Origin: Nitrospirota bacterium
Lineage (GTDB): Bacteria > Nitrospirota > Nitrospiria > SBBL01 > Manganitrophaceae
Direction of reading: 5' to 3'
Length of the DNA stretch: 6,466 bases
Assembly: GCA_023248505.1 (NCBI GenBank)
Contig: JAHFEM010000119.1
Coordinates: 1-6,466 of the forward strand
The position numbers and the translations under genes are program-made. Below the pieces are notes generated by a model. The model was not told the origin of the DNA. It ran no database searches and saw only the letters and a program-made list of their open reading frames with translations. The number at the start of each line of letters is the position of its first letter. The first letter of the stretch is position 1. This document shows positions 1-5,743 of this stretch, in pieces.

Positions 1-367
1 AGAGCCAGAGGTCGTCTGTCTTATTTTCTTCGGAGTAATCCCAAATAAGGAAGGAGATTCCGCGTGAATCGGGAGGAAAATCGGTGATCAGCAGCATCTT
101 GCTATCCAGACCTCCCTGCGCCCGGTAGTTCTTCCAGTATCGGCTTGCTTCGATCTTTTTCTTGGACCCGTCCTTCTCAATGAGATAGAGGGTGACTTTG
201 TTCTTTTGATCTTGGATCTTATAGGTTAGATCTCTTGATTTCTGGATAATTTCTGTTCCGGTCAGTGCTTTGACGAGGGGAGCGGCTTCTTCCGCTGAAG
301 AAATACCAACGCCTCCCATTGCGGTAAAGTAGAGGGAAAAGAATAAAAAGATTCCTTTTCTAATCAT
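1..367 (-). CDS. LolA-like outer membrane lipoprotein-sorting protein (TP_0789-type), C-terminus beyond the window
   Basis: Only the first 122 codons are present; the gene leaves the window at base 1. It starts with ATG at 365-367, preceded by AGGAG (376-380) at 8-nt spacing. Residues 1-25 look like a Sec signal peptide: Arg/Lys at 3-4, a hydrophobic stretch around 5-22, and a likely cleavage site after SSA (23-25). The mature part carries the block typical of the 'outer membrane lipoprotein-sorting protein' family related to LolA: SRYWKNYRAQGG near 75-86, then FPPDSRGISFLIWDYS around 97-112 and DDLWL at the break. Family members are periplasmic beta-structured proteins thought to bind lipid or lipoprotein, and are often encoded beside exporters. 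It begins 17 bp after the methyltransferase stop, so it is probably the last visible gene of the minus-strand operon. Family assignment is by recognised motif; the ligand is unknown. Confidence 0.8.
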   Translation of the reverse strand, partial: MIRKGIFLFFSLYFTAMGGVGISSAEEAAPLVKALTGTEIIQKSRDLTYKIQDQKNKVTLYLIEKDGSKKKIEASRYWKNYRAQGGLDSKMLLITDFPPDSRGISFLIWDYSEENKTDDLWL

Positions 368-384
368 TTCCGTTGCTCCTGAGA

Positions 385-1461
385 TTAAGGTTTCTCTCCG
401 ACCAAAACGGTGAAGGGGCTCGGTGAAGGAAGGGGAACCGGTTTGATTTTCTTAAATCCGATCTCCTTCATCCAATCAGTCAATTCTTTTTCCGAGTAGG
501 CGGCGCCGCCCGGGGTATGAATAAGCTGGTTGATGCCAATCAGCGCCGAAAGCATCGGCCCGGTTTTTTCTCGATTGAGCATCTGATCCTGAATGAGGAT
601 CATCCCCTTTGGATCGAGCGCTTCATAGGCTTTCCGAAAGATCTCTTTGATGACCTGCGGCGATTCCTGATTGAACATCGAGGAAAGAAGGAGGCAGTCG
701 TATCCCTTTCCGAAGGAGTTTTCCAGATAATTTCCGGGTTTGAGTGTGATTCGATTCTGCATCCCGAAGGAGCCCACGATCTCCCGTGTAACTTCCAACG
801 TCTGGGGCAAATCGAACACGGTCGCGGAGAGCTTGGGATTTCGCTCGCAGAACTTGATGCAAAAAGTGCCGGGTCCTCCGGCGATATCGATCAGCTGCCG
901 TCTGCCGGAGAAGTCGATTTTTCGAGCGAGCAACTCTCCTTGGGCAATGGCGCGATAATGCATTCCATAGATGTAGCTTCGGAGCGCCTCCGGTCCCTGA
1001 TCGTGCGGTTTGTCGACCACCGGTTTCCCGGTCAATACGGCTTGGTAGAGATCGCCCCAGGCGCCGTACCAGCTGTCGAACATGGAGACGATCCCTCCCT
1101 GGTATCGAGGGCTGCCATTGACCAAGAATGTCTCCGCGAAGGGAGTGTTTCGGTATTTTTCTTTTTTCCGGTCAAGGAGGCCCATCGAAGTGGCCGCAAT
1201 GAGGAGGATCTCCAAACCCCGCGGATCGGCCTGCGTTTCGGCGGCCAGTTCGACCACTGTCGCGGCCCGATCCTTCAGTCGGGTGAAGATATTGAATCGC
1301 TGCGCCGCGTGGAGAACCTTCGATTGCCAGTAGGCGGAGCTGATGCTCATGACCCGCATCGGATCGAATGTTTCCTTGTTGCTCGATTTCCGGCGGGAGG
1401 CGGCTGTGTTTCTCTTCTGAGTTTTTTGTGGGGTTGTTTTCTTCTTCACGGTTCTCCTCAT
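385..1461 (-). CDS. Family-2 O-methyltransferase-like SAM-dependent methyltransferase with basic N-terminal tail
   Basis: 358 residues from the ATG at 1459-1461. The reading frame stays open to 1521, but that would overlap the upstream phosphatase, whereas the chosen start lies 4 nt after its stop, with only a weak GAG as ribosome site. Residues 1-30 are Lys/Arg-rich (about 12 basic residues). An alternative Met at residue 35 (base 1359) would remove this tail but has no well-placed ribosome site. Residues about 37-115 match the helical dimerisation domain of the acetylserotonin/hydroxyneurosporene O-methyltransferase group. The SAM fold follows, with IDIAGGPGTF (191-200), DLP (217-219) and the C-terminal TPGGAAYSEKEL (316-327). 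Where relatives have the catalytic His of the LHxW-like motif, this protein has SMFNQES (261-267), placing Asn264 at that position. It may therefore use different chemistry or be a divergent or inactive enzyme. The substrate cannot be told from sequence. The gene sits inside the exporter operon. Confidence 0.85.
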   Translation of the reverse strand: MRRTVKKKTTPQKTQKRNTAASRRKSSNKETFDPMRVMSISSAYWQSKVLHAAQRFNIFTRLKDRAATVVELAAETQADPRGLEILLIAATSMGLLDRKKEKYRNTPFAETFLVNGSPRYQGGIVSMFDSWYGAWGDLYQAVLTGKPVVDKPHDQGPEALRSYIYGMHYRAIAQGELLARKIDFSGRRQLIDIAGGPGTFCIKFCERNPKLSATVFDLPQTLEVTREIVGSFGMQNRITLKPGNYLENSFGKGYDCLLLSSMFNQESPQVIKEIFRKAYEALDPKGMILIQDQMLNREKTGPMLSALIGINQLIHTPGGAAYSEKELTDWMKEIGFKKIKPVPLPSPSPFTVLVGEKP

Positions 1462-1465
1462 AGAA

Positions 1466-2089
1466 TTACTCGGGTCGCAGAGAAAAAAAGACCAAGTTGG
1501 GCCAACTGGCCGTGTAATCAATTTGCGTCAATGAGCAGGAGCCGACCACAAGTCGTTTCTGGTTTTCAAGCGCCATTCCAAGCGCCGCCGAGACGATCAT
1601 TCGGATCGGCCCGACATGTGTCACAAGGAGAATGGTCTGGCCTGCATGACGCGTCAAAAGGGTTTGAATCGTCTCATCAACCCGTTTTGCAAATCCGACG
1701 AGCGACTCCCCTCCTGCCGGCGTGAAATGCAGGAGATCTTTTTTCCACGCCGACCACTCCGTCGGGAAGCGCTGTTGAATGACGTCGTTTGTGAGCCCGT
1801 CCCACGATCCGAAGCTTCGCTCTCGGAGTCCCTCCACCGTTTCAATTTTCAGTCCCAACCGTTCGGTGATCGGCCGGGCCGTCTCTTGCGTTCTTCGCGA
1901 CGGGCTTACATAAAGGGCGGAAAACGGTTTTCCTTGAAGCCGATCGGGCCAACGGGAGGCCTGCTTTAATCCAACGGCATTGAGGGGAGGATCCTCCACC
2001 GAATCACAATAGTAGCGATTCTCCGGAAAGTCGGTTGCTCCGTGGCGGAGGAATAAAAATGATGTTGCTGGCTCTTTTGTCCTCATCAT
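1466..2089 (-). CDS. Histidine phosphatase superfamily protein (phosphoglycerate mutase/CobC-like)
   Basis: 207 residues, the usual size for a single-domain histidine phosphatase. The fold's catalytic set is visible: FLRHGAT (13-19) with His16 as the residue phosphorylated during catalysis and Arg15 beside it; SPSRRTQETA (62-71) supplying the second Arg (Arg66); LRERSFGSWDG (88-98) with Glu90 as probable proton donor; and VTHVG (156-160) with the second His158. PPLNAVGLKQA (34-44) is also typical. Members act on phosphosugars, phosphoglycerate, alpha-ribazole phosphate or other small phosphate esters, so the substrate is open. No signal peptide is seen, so it is probably cytoplasmic. Two ATG codons lie in tandem (2087-2089 and 2084-2086), and either could be used. 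The 17-nt gap after the permease gene is AT-rich and has no Shine-Dalgarno sequence, so translation may depend on coupling. Its stop lies 4 nt before the methyltransferase start. Confidence 0.9.
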   Translation of the reverse strand: MMRTKEPATSFLFLRHGATDFPENRYYCDSVEDPPLNAVGLKQASRWPDRLQGKPFSALYVSPSRRTQETARPITERLGLKIETVEGLRERSFGSWDGLTNDVIQQRFPTEWSAWKKDLLHFTPAGGESLVGFAKRVDETIQTLLTRHAGQTILLVTHVGPIRMIVSAALGMALENQKRLVVGSCSLTQIDYTASWPNLVFFSLRPE

Positions 2090-2106
2090 CTAAATAAATA
2101 AAATTT

Positions 2107-2925
2107 TTAGGAGCGATCCTGGCTAAAAATAGAGACGGCCGAGACGGTCGAAATGAACATAAACACGCCGAGCACTGCCATGCTGATCCAAAAGAACGAG
2201 TCAAAAACCCCTCGATAACAGGCGCGGACTGCCTCCACCCCGTAGGTCGCCGGATTGATCTTGCTGAGCATCTGCATCCAGCCCGGCATAAAATCGGTCG
2301 GCACCAGCGCCGGGGAGAAAAAAAGAAGGGGCAGGGTCAGCATGTTCCCAATGACCACCAGCGGTTCTTCTTTTTTGAGGATCATCGCCAGGGCATTGGA
2401 GATGGCGGAAAAGCCGATCGCGAGGAGAAGCACGGCTACCCAGATCCAGAAGAGGCCCGCTCCGCGTGGAAAACCAGCGCCCAGCAGGGCCGCTACGCCG
2501 ACCAAGAGAAAAACCTGGATGACCACCGTCAGCCCGGCATGCAACAGACGGCTCATGACGATGGCCGTCCGGGAGATCGGCGCGACCAAGAGTTTTTCCA
2601 TGATTCCGAAGGTCAGGTCTCGAAGCAGGTTGACCCCCGACCACGAAGAGCCGAACAGCACGGTCATTACGATCACCCCCGGTGCCAGGAACTGGATATA
2701 GTCGGCTTCGGGAAATCCGGGAAGGCGCGAGAGGCTCTTGAAGAGTTGGCCGAAAATAATCAGCCAGAGAAGCGGTTGGATCAGTCCGAAGAAGGTCCAG
2801 ATCGGCATCCTCCAGGTCATCAAAAGATATTTTCCAAGAAGCGCGGTGGTATCGGCAACCAGCCATTTGATGGATGCCCCTGATACCGCGACCGGGTTCG
2901 GTGCGGTGATTATTTTTTGTTCCAT
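2107..2925 (-). CDS. ABC-2 type transporter permease (DrrB/NodJ-like exporter subunit)
   Basis: 272 residues from the ATG at 2923-2925, which has GAAGAAGGG just upstream (within 2932-2940) at good spacing. An in-frame ATG at 2941-2943 would add six residues but has only a too-close AAGG. The protein shows about six hydrophobic segments, near residues 43-62, 79-99, 124-150, 157-182, 190-208 and 245-266. The ABC-2 signature region is clear between 198 and 235: FFSPALVPTDFMPGW, then INPATYGVEAVR. The cytoplasmic loop around 101-120 (LRDLTFGIMEKLLVAPISRT) is typical of the coupling region that contacts the ATPase. The start lies inside the last codons of the ATPase gene (16-bp overlap), so the two are almost certainly translated and assembled together as an inner-membrane exporter. 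Relatives move drugs, polysaccharides, lipids or lipo-oligosaccharides; the cargo here is unknown. Confidence 0.92.
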   Translation of the reverse strand: MEQKIITAPNPVAVSGASIKWLVADTTALLGKYLLMTWRMPIWTFFGLIQPLLWLIIFGQLFKSLSRLPGFPEADYIQFLAPGVIVMTVLFGSSWSGVNLLRDLTFGIMEKLLVAPISRTAIVMSRLLHAGLTVVIQVFLLVGVAALLGAGFPRGAGLFWIWVAVLLLAIGFSAISNALAMILKKEEPLVVIGNMLTLPLLFFSPALVPTDFMPGWMQMLSKINPATYGVEAVRACYRGVFDSFFWISMAVLGVFMFISTVSAVSIFSQDRS

Positions 2926-4145
2926 TCTTGACCCTTCTTCCATTCACCTTGGGGCCACTCCCCTTCCGGCCATTTTTTCTCGGAGGGTTCTTCCGACTTC
3001 CCCGGGACATCGGCCTGGCTCGTTGTCCCGCCCTGGTTCCACTGATTCTTCCACTCTCCCCCCGCGTCGGACCCTTTTTGCCCCTCTATTTCTTGTGTCT
3101 TGCCGGGCGCTTCCTTCTTCTGCCACTTCTTGCTCCACTCATTTTCGCCGGAGTCGTTCTCCCATTTCTTTCCCCAGCCCCATCCGGAGGAGTCGTTTTC
3201 TTTTTTGTCTTCGTCAGAAAAACTTTTGCCGGTGTATTTCAGGAAGACATCATCGAAGGTCGGACGGGTCAGGACGACGGTCTCGGCCGTCAAGCCCTGT
3301 TCGTCCACACACTGGAGCACGCGGGGGAGGGTCCCCTTCCCGTTTTCCAGATAAAGGCGAAGTTGGTGTTCCTGACGGATGACCTCTTTGATCCATTCCT
3401 TTTGGCGGAAGGAGGCAATAATCGGTTCGGAGAGGGGTTGTTTGAAGGTAAGATGAATACAGTCGGCGCCCAGGCTGTCTTTGAGTTGATCGGGAGTTCC
3501 GATCTTTTGGATTTTCCCGTGGTTTAGAATCCCAACCCGGTGGGCCAGCTGATCGACCTCATCGAGGTAATGGGTCGTTAAAAAAAGGGTGACCCCCTGT
3601 TCCTGGTTGAGGCGGCGGAGGTAGCTCCAGAGATCGGAGCGGCTTTGCGGATCGAGCCCTAGCGTCGGTTCATCGAGAAAGAGGAGTTTGGGTTGGTGAA
3701 TCAACGCGGTGGCGATATCGAGCTTCCGCTTCATTCCTCCGGACAAGGCCCCCACCCAGAGATCAATGGCCCCTTTCATATCAATTAAATCGAGTAGAAA
3801 AGTAATCCGTTCCTTGAGGGTAGACAGAGGAAGGTGATAGAGCTTTCCTTGAAGAAGGAGATTTTCGCGGACGGTCATCGATGGATCGACGCCGCTCTGT
3901 TGACCGACATACCCGAACGACATCCGAACCACCAGCGGATTTTCGACCACATTGTGGCCGGCCACCCGGACGGTGCCGGAAGTGGGGCGCAGGAGGGTCG
4001 TCAAGATCTTGATCGTGGTGGTCTTTCCGGCCCCGTTCGGACCGAGGAATCCGAAGACTTCGCCTGATTGAACTTGGAAGCTGATGTCGTCGACTGCTTT
4101 ACGGCCGGAGGCATATTCTTTTGTGAGATGATCGATCTGAATCAT
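2910..4145 (-). CDS. ABC exporter ATP-binding protein (DrrA-like) with Trp-rich C-terminal extension
   Basis: 411 residues; DrrA-type ATPases are usually about 300-340. The nucleotide-binding domain is complete: Walker A GPNGAGKT (35-42), Q-loop around Gln82-83, signature LSGGM (134-138), Walker B LLFLDEP (154-160), D-loop GLDP (163-166) and H-loop His192. A DrrA-like C-terminal domain follows, ending in [16 protein letters not shown] (294-309). Residues 310-411 form an added low-complexity tail rich in Trp, Lys, Glu, Gly and Asn. It has 11 Trp, with repeated KKW, GEW and ENDS units, and is probably disordered. The protein powers export through the membrane subunit encoded next. The start codon overlaps the moaC stop (ATGA at 4142-4145) and no Shine-Dalgarno sequence precedes it, so initiation is probably coupled to moaC translation. 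The domain call is secure; the role of the tail is unknown. Confidence 0.93.
   Translation of the reverse strand: MIQIDHLTKEYASGRKAVDDISFQVQSGEVFGFLGPNGAGKTTTIKILTTLLRPTSGTVRVAGHNVVENPLVVRMSFGYVGQQSGVDPSMTVRENLLLQGKLYHLPLSTLKERITFLLDLIDMKGAIDLWVGALSGGMKRKLDIATALIHQPKLLFLDEPTLGLDPQSRSDLWSYLRRLNQEQGVTLFLTTHYLDEVDQLAHRVGILNHGKIQKIGTPDQLKDSLGADCIHLTFKQPLSEPIIASFRQKEWIKEVIRQEHQLRLYLENGKGTLPRVLQCVDEQGLTAETVVLTRPTFDDVFLKYTGKSFSDEDKKENDSSGWGWGKKWENDSGENEWSKKWQKKEAPGKTQEIEGQKGSDAGGEWKNQWNQGGTTSQADVPGKSEEPSEKKWPEGEWPQGEWKKGQEWNKK
2913..3218 (-). other. Trp/Lys/Glu-rich low-complexity tail of the ABC ATPase (residues 310-411)
   Basis: This stretch encodes the C-terminal 102 residues of the ATPase, beyond the conserved domain. 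Trp occurs at 322, 324, 328, 337, 341, 365, 369, 392, 397, 402 and 408, against only three Trp in the first 309 residues. Short motifs recur: KKW (326, 339, 390), GEW (363, 395, 400) and ENDS (316, 329). It has no Cys. The last codons also contain the ribosome site and start of the permease gene. I recognise no known domain here. The antisense strand of the same DNA yields a long Pro/Phe/Leu-rich frame, which is a by-product of this composition. Confidence 0.75.
2932..2940 (-). promoter_or_regulatory. Ribosome binding site of the permease, inside the ATPase gene
   Basis: On the minus strand this reads GAAGAAGGG, six to seven nucleotides before the ATG at 2923-2925. It decides the permease start in favour of 2925 over the upstream ATG at 2943. 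The same bases encode Lys-Lys-Gly near the end of the ATPase tail. Confidence 0.6.
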
Positions 4146-4651
4146 TTCGGAAAGGGCTCGGGACGGGTATAGGTTCCTGACTTGCCGCCGCTTTTGGAGA
4201 GGAGGCCGATCTGGCCGAAGCTGATCCCTTTATCGATCGCTTTGCACATATCGTAAATGGTCAGTGCGGTCACGGAGACGGCCGTCACCGCTTCCATCTC
4301 GACGCCGGTCTGGCCGGAGGTCTTGACGGTCGCGCTGATCTCAATGGCGGCAGGTCCCCCTTTTTCGGCGGGATGGATCTGGAAATGGATATCGACATTG
4401 GTCAGGAGCAGAGGATGGCACATCGGGATCAGGTCGGGTGTCCGCTTCGCCCCCATGACTCCGGCCACCTGGGCGACGGCAAGGACATCCCCCTTTGCAA
4501 TTTGCCCCTCTTGAATCCGAGCCAATGTCTCCGGCTTCATGTAGACCATCCCGGTGGCCACCGCGGTCCGGTGGGTGTCCGCTTTTCCGGAGACATCGAC
4601 CATTCGCGCGCGGCCTTCTTGATTAAAATGAGTTAATTCGGCTTCCGCCAT
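4142..4651 (-). CDS. moaC: Cyclic pyranopterin monophosphate synthase accessory protein MoaC
   Basis: 169 residues, close to the usual 155-170 of MoaC. With MoaA, MoaC converts GTP to cyclic pyranopterin monophosphate, the first step of molybdenum cofactor synthesis; MoaC carries out the ring rearrangement of the 3',8-cyclo-GTP intermediate in the cytoplasm. Family landmarks run in order: [12 protein letters not shown] (17-28), [19 protein letters not shown] (53-71), DLIPMCHPL (73-81) with conserved His79, TGVEMEA (115-121) with Glu118 and Glu120, IYDMCKA (132-138) with Asp134 and Lys137, and SKSGGKSG (152-159). The ATG at 4649-4651 is chosen because GGGAGG lies 7 nt upstream and the protein then has normal length. 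The frame stays open to 4801, but those 50 extra codons read through a strong promoter and carry no MoaC sequence. It overlaps the ATPase start by 4 bp and leads the operon. No other moa or moe gene is visible. Confidence 0.96.
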   Translation of the reverse strand: MAEAELTHFNQEGRARMVDVSGKADTHRTAVATGMVYMKPETLARIQEGQIAKGDVLAVAQVAGVMGAKRTPDLIPMCHPLLLTNVDIHFQIHPAEKGGPAAIEISATVKTSGQTGVEMEAVTAVSVTALTIYDMCKAIDKGISFGQIGLLSKSGGKSGTYTRPEPFPK

Positions 4652-4658
4652 GTCAGCG

Positions 4659-4664
4659 CCTCCC
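4659..4664 (-). promoter_or_regulatory. Shine-Dalgarno sequence of moaC
   Basis: The minus strand reads GGGAGG, seven nucleotides before the ATG at 4649-4651. This strong site fixes the moaC start and argues against the 50-residue longer form that would begin at 4801. Confidence 0.8.
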
Positions 4665-4712
4665 GCAGAATCATTTCTTAAGATATAGATAAGGCTGTAG
4701 AATTTCCGGCTG

Positions 4713-4741
4713 AGTCTAGCATAGGATCTATTGGGTGTCAA
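4713..4741 (-). promoter_or_regulatory. Sigma-70 type promoter for the moaC operon
   Basis: On the minus strand the -35 box is TTGACA (4736-4741, perfect). A 17-bp spacer leads to the -10 box TAGACT (4713-4718, four of six matches), preceded by TGC, which gives an extended -10 element. The predicted start of transcription is near 4706, leaving a leader of about 55 nt before moaC. It probably drives moaC and, through the tight gene spacing, the exporter, phosphatase, methyltransferase and LolA-like genes. The call is by consensus match only. Confidence 0.7.
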
Positions 4742-4808
4742 CAAAGTCGGTACTGGAAAACACGAGGTGTCCATCCGTGGAATCCCTTCACGAACAAGCA
4801 ATTATGAA

Positions 4809-4820
4809 CGAAGGCCTTCG
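4809..4820. repeat. 12-bp perfect palindrome, candidate operator
   Basis: CGAAGGCCTTCG is its own reverse complement. It lies one base before the -35 box of the rightward promoter and about 70 bp from that of the leftward one. This position suits a dimeric regulator, but no regulator gene is nearby and a chance occurrence is possible. Confidence 0.4.
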
Positions 4821-4821
4821 G

Positions 4822-4850
4822 TTGACAGAATAGGGACATTTAGATATCAT
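4822..4850 (+). promoter_or_regulatory. Sigma-70 type promoter for the CBS-glutamate dehydrogenase genes
   Basis: The -35 box is TTGACA (4822-4827, perfect), followed by a 17-bp spacer and the -10 box TATCAT (4845-4850, five of six matches). Transcription should begin near 4857, giving a leader of about 23 nt. The next gene has a strong AAGGAGG ribosome site (4867-4873) six nucleotides before its ATG, so good expression is expected. The call is by consensus match only. Confidence 0.75.
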
Positions 4851-4879
4851 TCCGGACGATTGCCTGAAGGAGGACAAGA

Positions 4880-5689
4880 ATGTCATTGAAGGAGCTGACT
4901 CACTCCGACGTAAAGAAAACGGGCCCGATGACCACCCTGGTCGAGACGGCCCGGATGATGCGACGCTACAAGATCGGCTCTGTGTTTGTGGAAGAGGGAG
5001 GCCGTTACATCGGGATTGTCACGGAGAGCGATCTGGTCCGAAAGGGGTTGACCAAGGAGGTTCCGCTCGAGACCCATGCCCGCTCCCTGATGCACGCGCC
5101 CCTCATCGATATCGACATCGAAAAAACGCCGATTGAGGCGAACCACTTGATGCATCTGAACGGCATCCGGCACCTTGCTGTTTCCGAAAAGGGAAAAATT
5201 GTCGGGATGATCTCCGTTCGGGATCTGGTCCGGCATTTCTCCCTCGATAAGAAGAGCCCCCTGCACGCCATGACGGATATCGTTAAACCGTTGACCGTCT
5301 TGGTCCATCGGGATATTCAGACGGTTGAAGCCTCCGCGACGGCCCAGGAGGCGGCCCGAAGAATGGATGAAAAAAAGATCGGGTCGTTGCTGGTCACGGA
5401 CGAGGGGCGCTATGTCGGAATCCTCACCGAGACAGATCTGATTCGAAAGGTGATCAGCTATGGCCTGACTGCCTCCAAGATCCCGGTGGGCGTCATCATG
5501 AATACGCCGATCCTCGATATCGACCTCTCCCGCACGATCCAGGAGGCCAATGAGATCATGGCGACCAAAGGGGTCCGGCATCTTGCCGTGACCGAAAGAG
5601 GAGAGATCATCGGCATTCTCTCGATCCGGGACTTGATCGGAATGATCTCCATTCGCGATCTGCCTCGTTTCTTTTCGAACCAAAAATAA
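4880..5689 (+). CDS. Four-CBS-motif protein (tandem Bateman modules)
   Basis: 269 residues composed almost entirely of CBS motifs, near residues 8-58, 72-121, 142-192 and 206-255. The two halves are an internal duplication: KIGSVFVEEGGRYIGIVTES (32-50) matches KIGSLLVTDEGRYVGILTET (166-185), and GIRHLAVSEKGKIVGMISVRDL (95-116) matches GVRHLAVTERGEIIGILSIRDL (231-252). Paired CBS motifs generally bind AMP, ATP, SAM or similar adenosyl ligands and act as sensors; no enzymatic, DNA-binding or membrane domain is attached. The extreme C-terminus repeats a nine-residue unit (GILSIRDLI then GMISIRDLP, 245-262). The start is fixed by AAGGAGG at 6-nt spacing. It is 54 bp upstream of glutamate dehydrogenase on the same strand and probably in the same transcript, suggesting a regulatory link. 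Its partner and ligand cannot be read from sequence. Confidence 0.93.
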   Translation: MSLKELTHSDVKKTGPMTTLVETARMMRRYKIGSVFVEEGGRYIGIVTESDLVRKGLTKEVPLETHARSLMHAPLIDIDIEKTPIEANHLMHLNGIRHLAVSEKGKIVGMISVRDLVRHFSLDKKSPLHAMTDIVKPLTVLVHRDIQTVEASATAQEAARRMDEKKIGSLLVTDEGRYVGILTETDLIRKVISYGLTASKIPVGVIMNTPILDIDLSRTIQEANEIMATKGVRHLAVTERGEIIGILSIRDLIGMISIRDLPRFFSNQK

Positions 5690-5694
5690 GGAAG

Positions 5695-5724
5695 CGCCCC
5701 TCCATTCGGGCGGGTCATCACCCG
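5695..5724 (+). other. Two overlapping short inverted repeats between the CBS gene and gdhA
   Basis: CGCCC (5695-5699) can pair with GGGCG (5708-5712), and CGGGT (5711-5715) can pair with ACCCG (5720-5724). They share two bases (5711-5712), so the full stems exclude each other. Each stem is only 5 bp and no T-run follows, so this is not a terminator; transcription probably continues into gdhA. Any effect on gdhA mRNA stability or translation is speculation. Confidence 0.25.
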
Positions 5725-5743
5725 GAACCATAGGATAAAGACG

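Noticed and set aside
517..1725. Long plus-strand open frame (402 codons) across the methyltransferase and phosphatase genes
   Set aside because: It is antisense to two genes with clear family motifs, spans their junction, has no recognisable domain and is what GC-rich coding DNA yields on the opposite strand.
2201..3010. Minus-strand open frame (269 codons) in another frame over the permease
   Set aside because: It shares DNA with a clear ABC-2 permease, is Arg/Pro/Gly-rich and shows no domain.
2928..3527. Plus-strand open frame giving a Pro/Phe/Leu-rich, membrane-like protein
   Set aside because: It is the complement of the Lys/Glu/Trp-rich tail of the ATPase; the hydrophobic look is a composition effect and there is no family match.
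4633..4674. A 13-codon upstream open frame on the minus strand overlapping the moaC start
   Set aside because: It begins with ATG and ends just inside moaC, but has no ribosome site and could easily occur by chance; control by translation of a leader peptide is not supported.
4652..4706. Molybdenum cofactor riboswitch in front of moaC
   Set aside because: The predicted leader is only about 55 nt, too short for the known riboswitch, and no matching stem structure is visible.
4652..4801. A 50-residue N-terminal extension of MoaC from an ATG at 4801
   Set aside because: The region contains the -35 and -10 boxes of a good promoter, the extension is not MoaC-like, and the start at 4651 has a strong ribosome site and gives normal length.
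4883..5731. Minus-strand open frame (282 codons) opposite the CBS gene
   Set aside because: The plus strand encodes four convincing CBS motifs behind a strong promoter and ribosome site; the antisense frame is Asp/His/Arg-rich with no domain.
5690..5743. Transcription terminator between the CBS gene and gdhA
   Set aside because: Only two 5-bp stems that exclude each other are present, without a following T-run.
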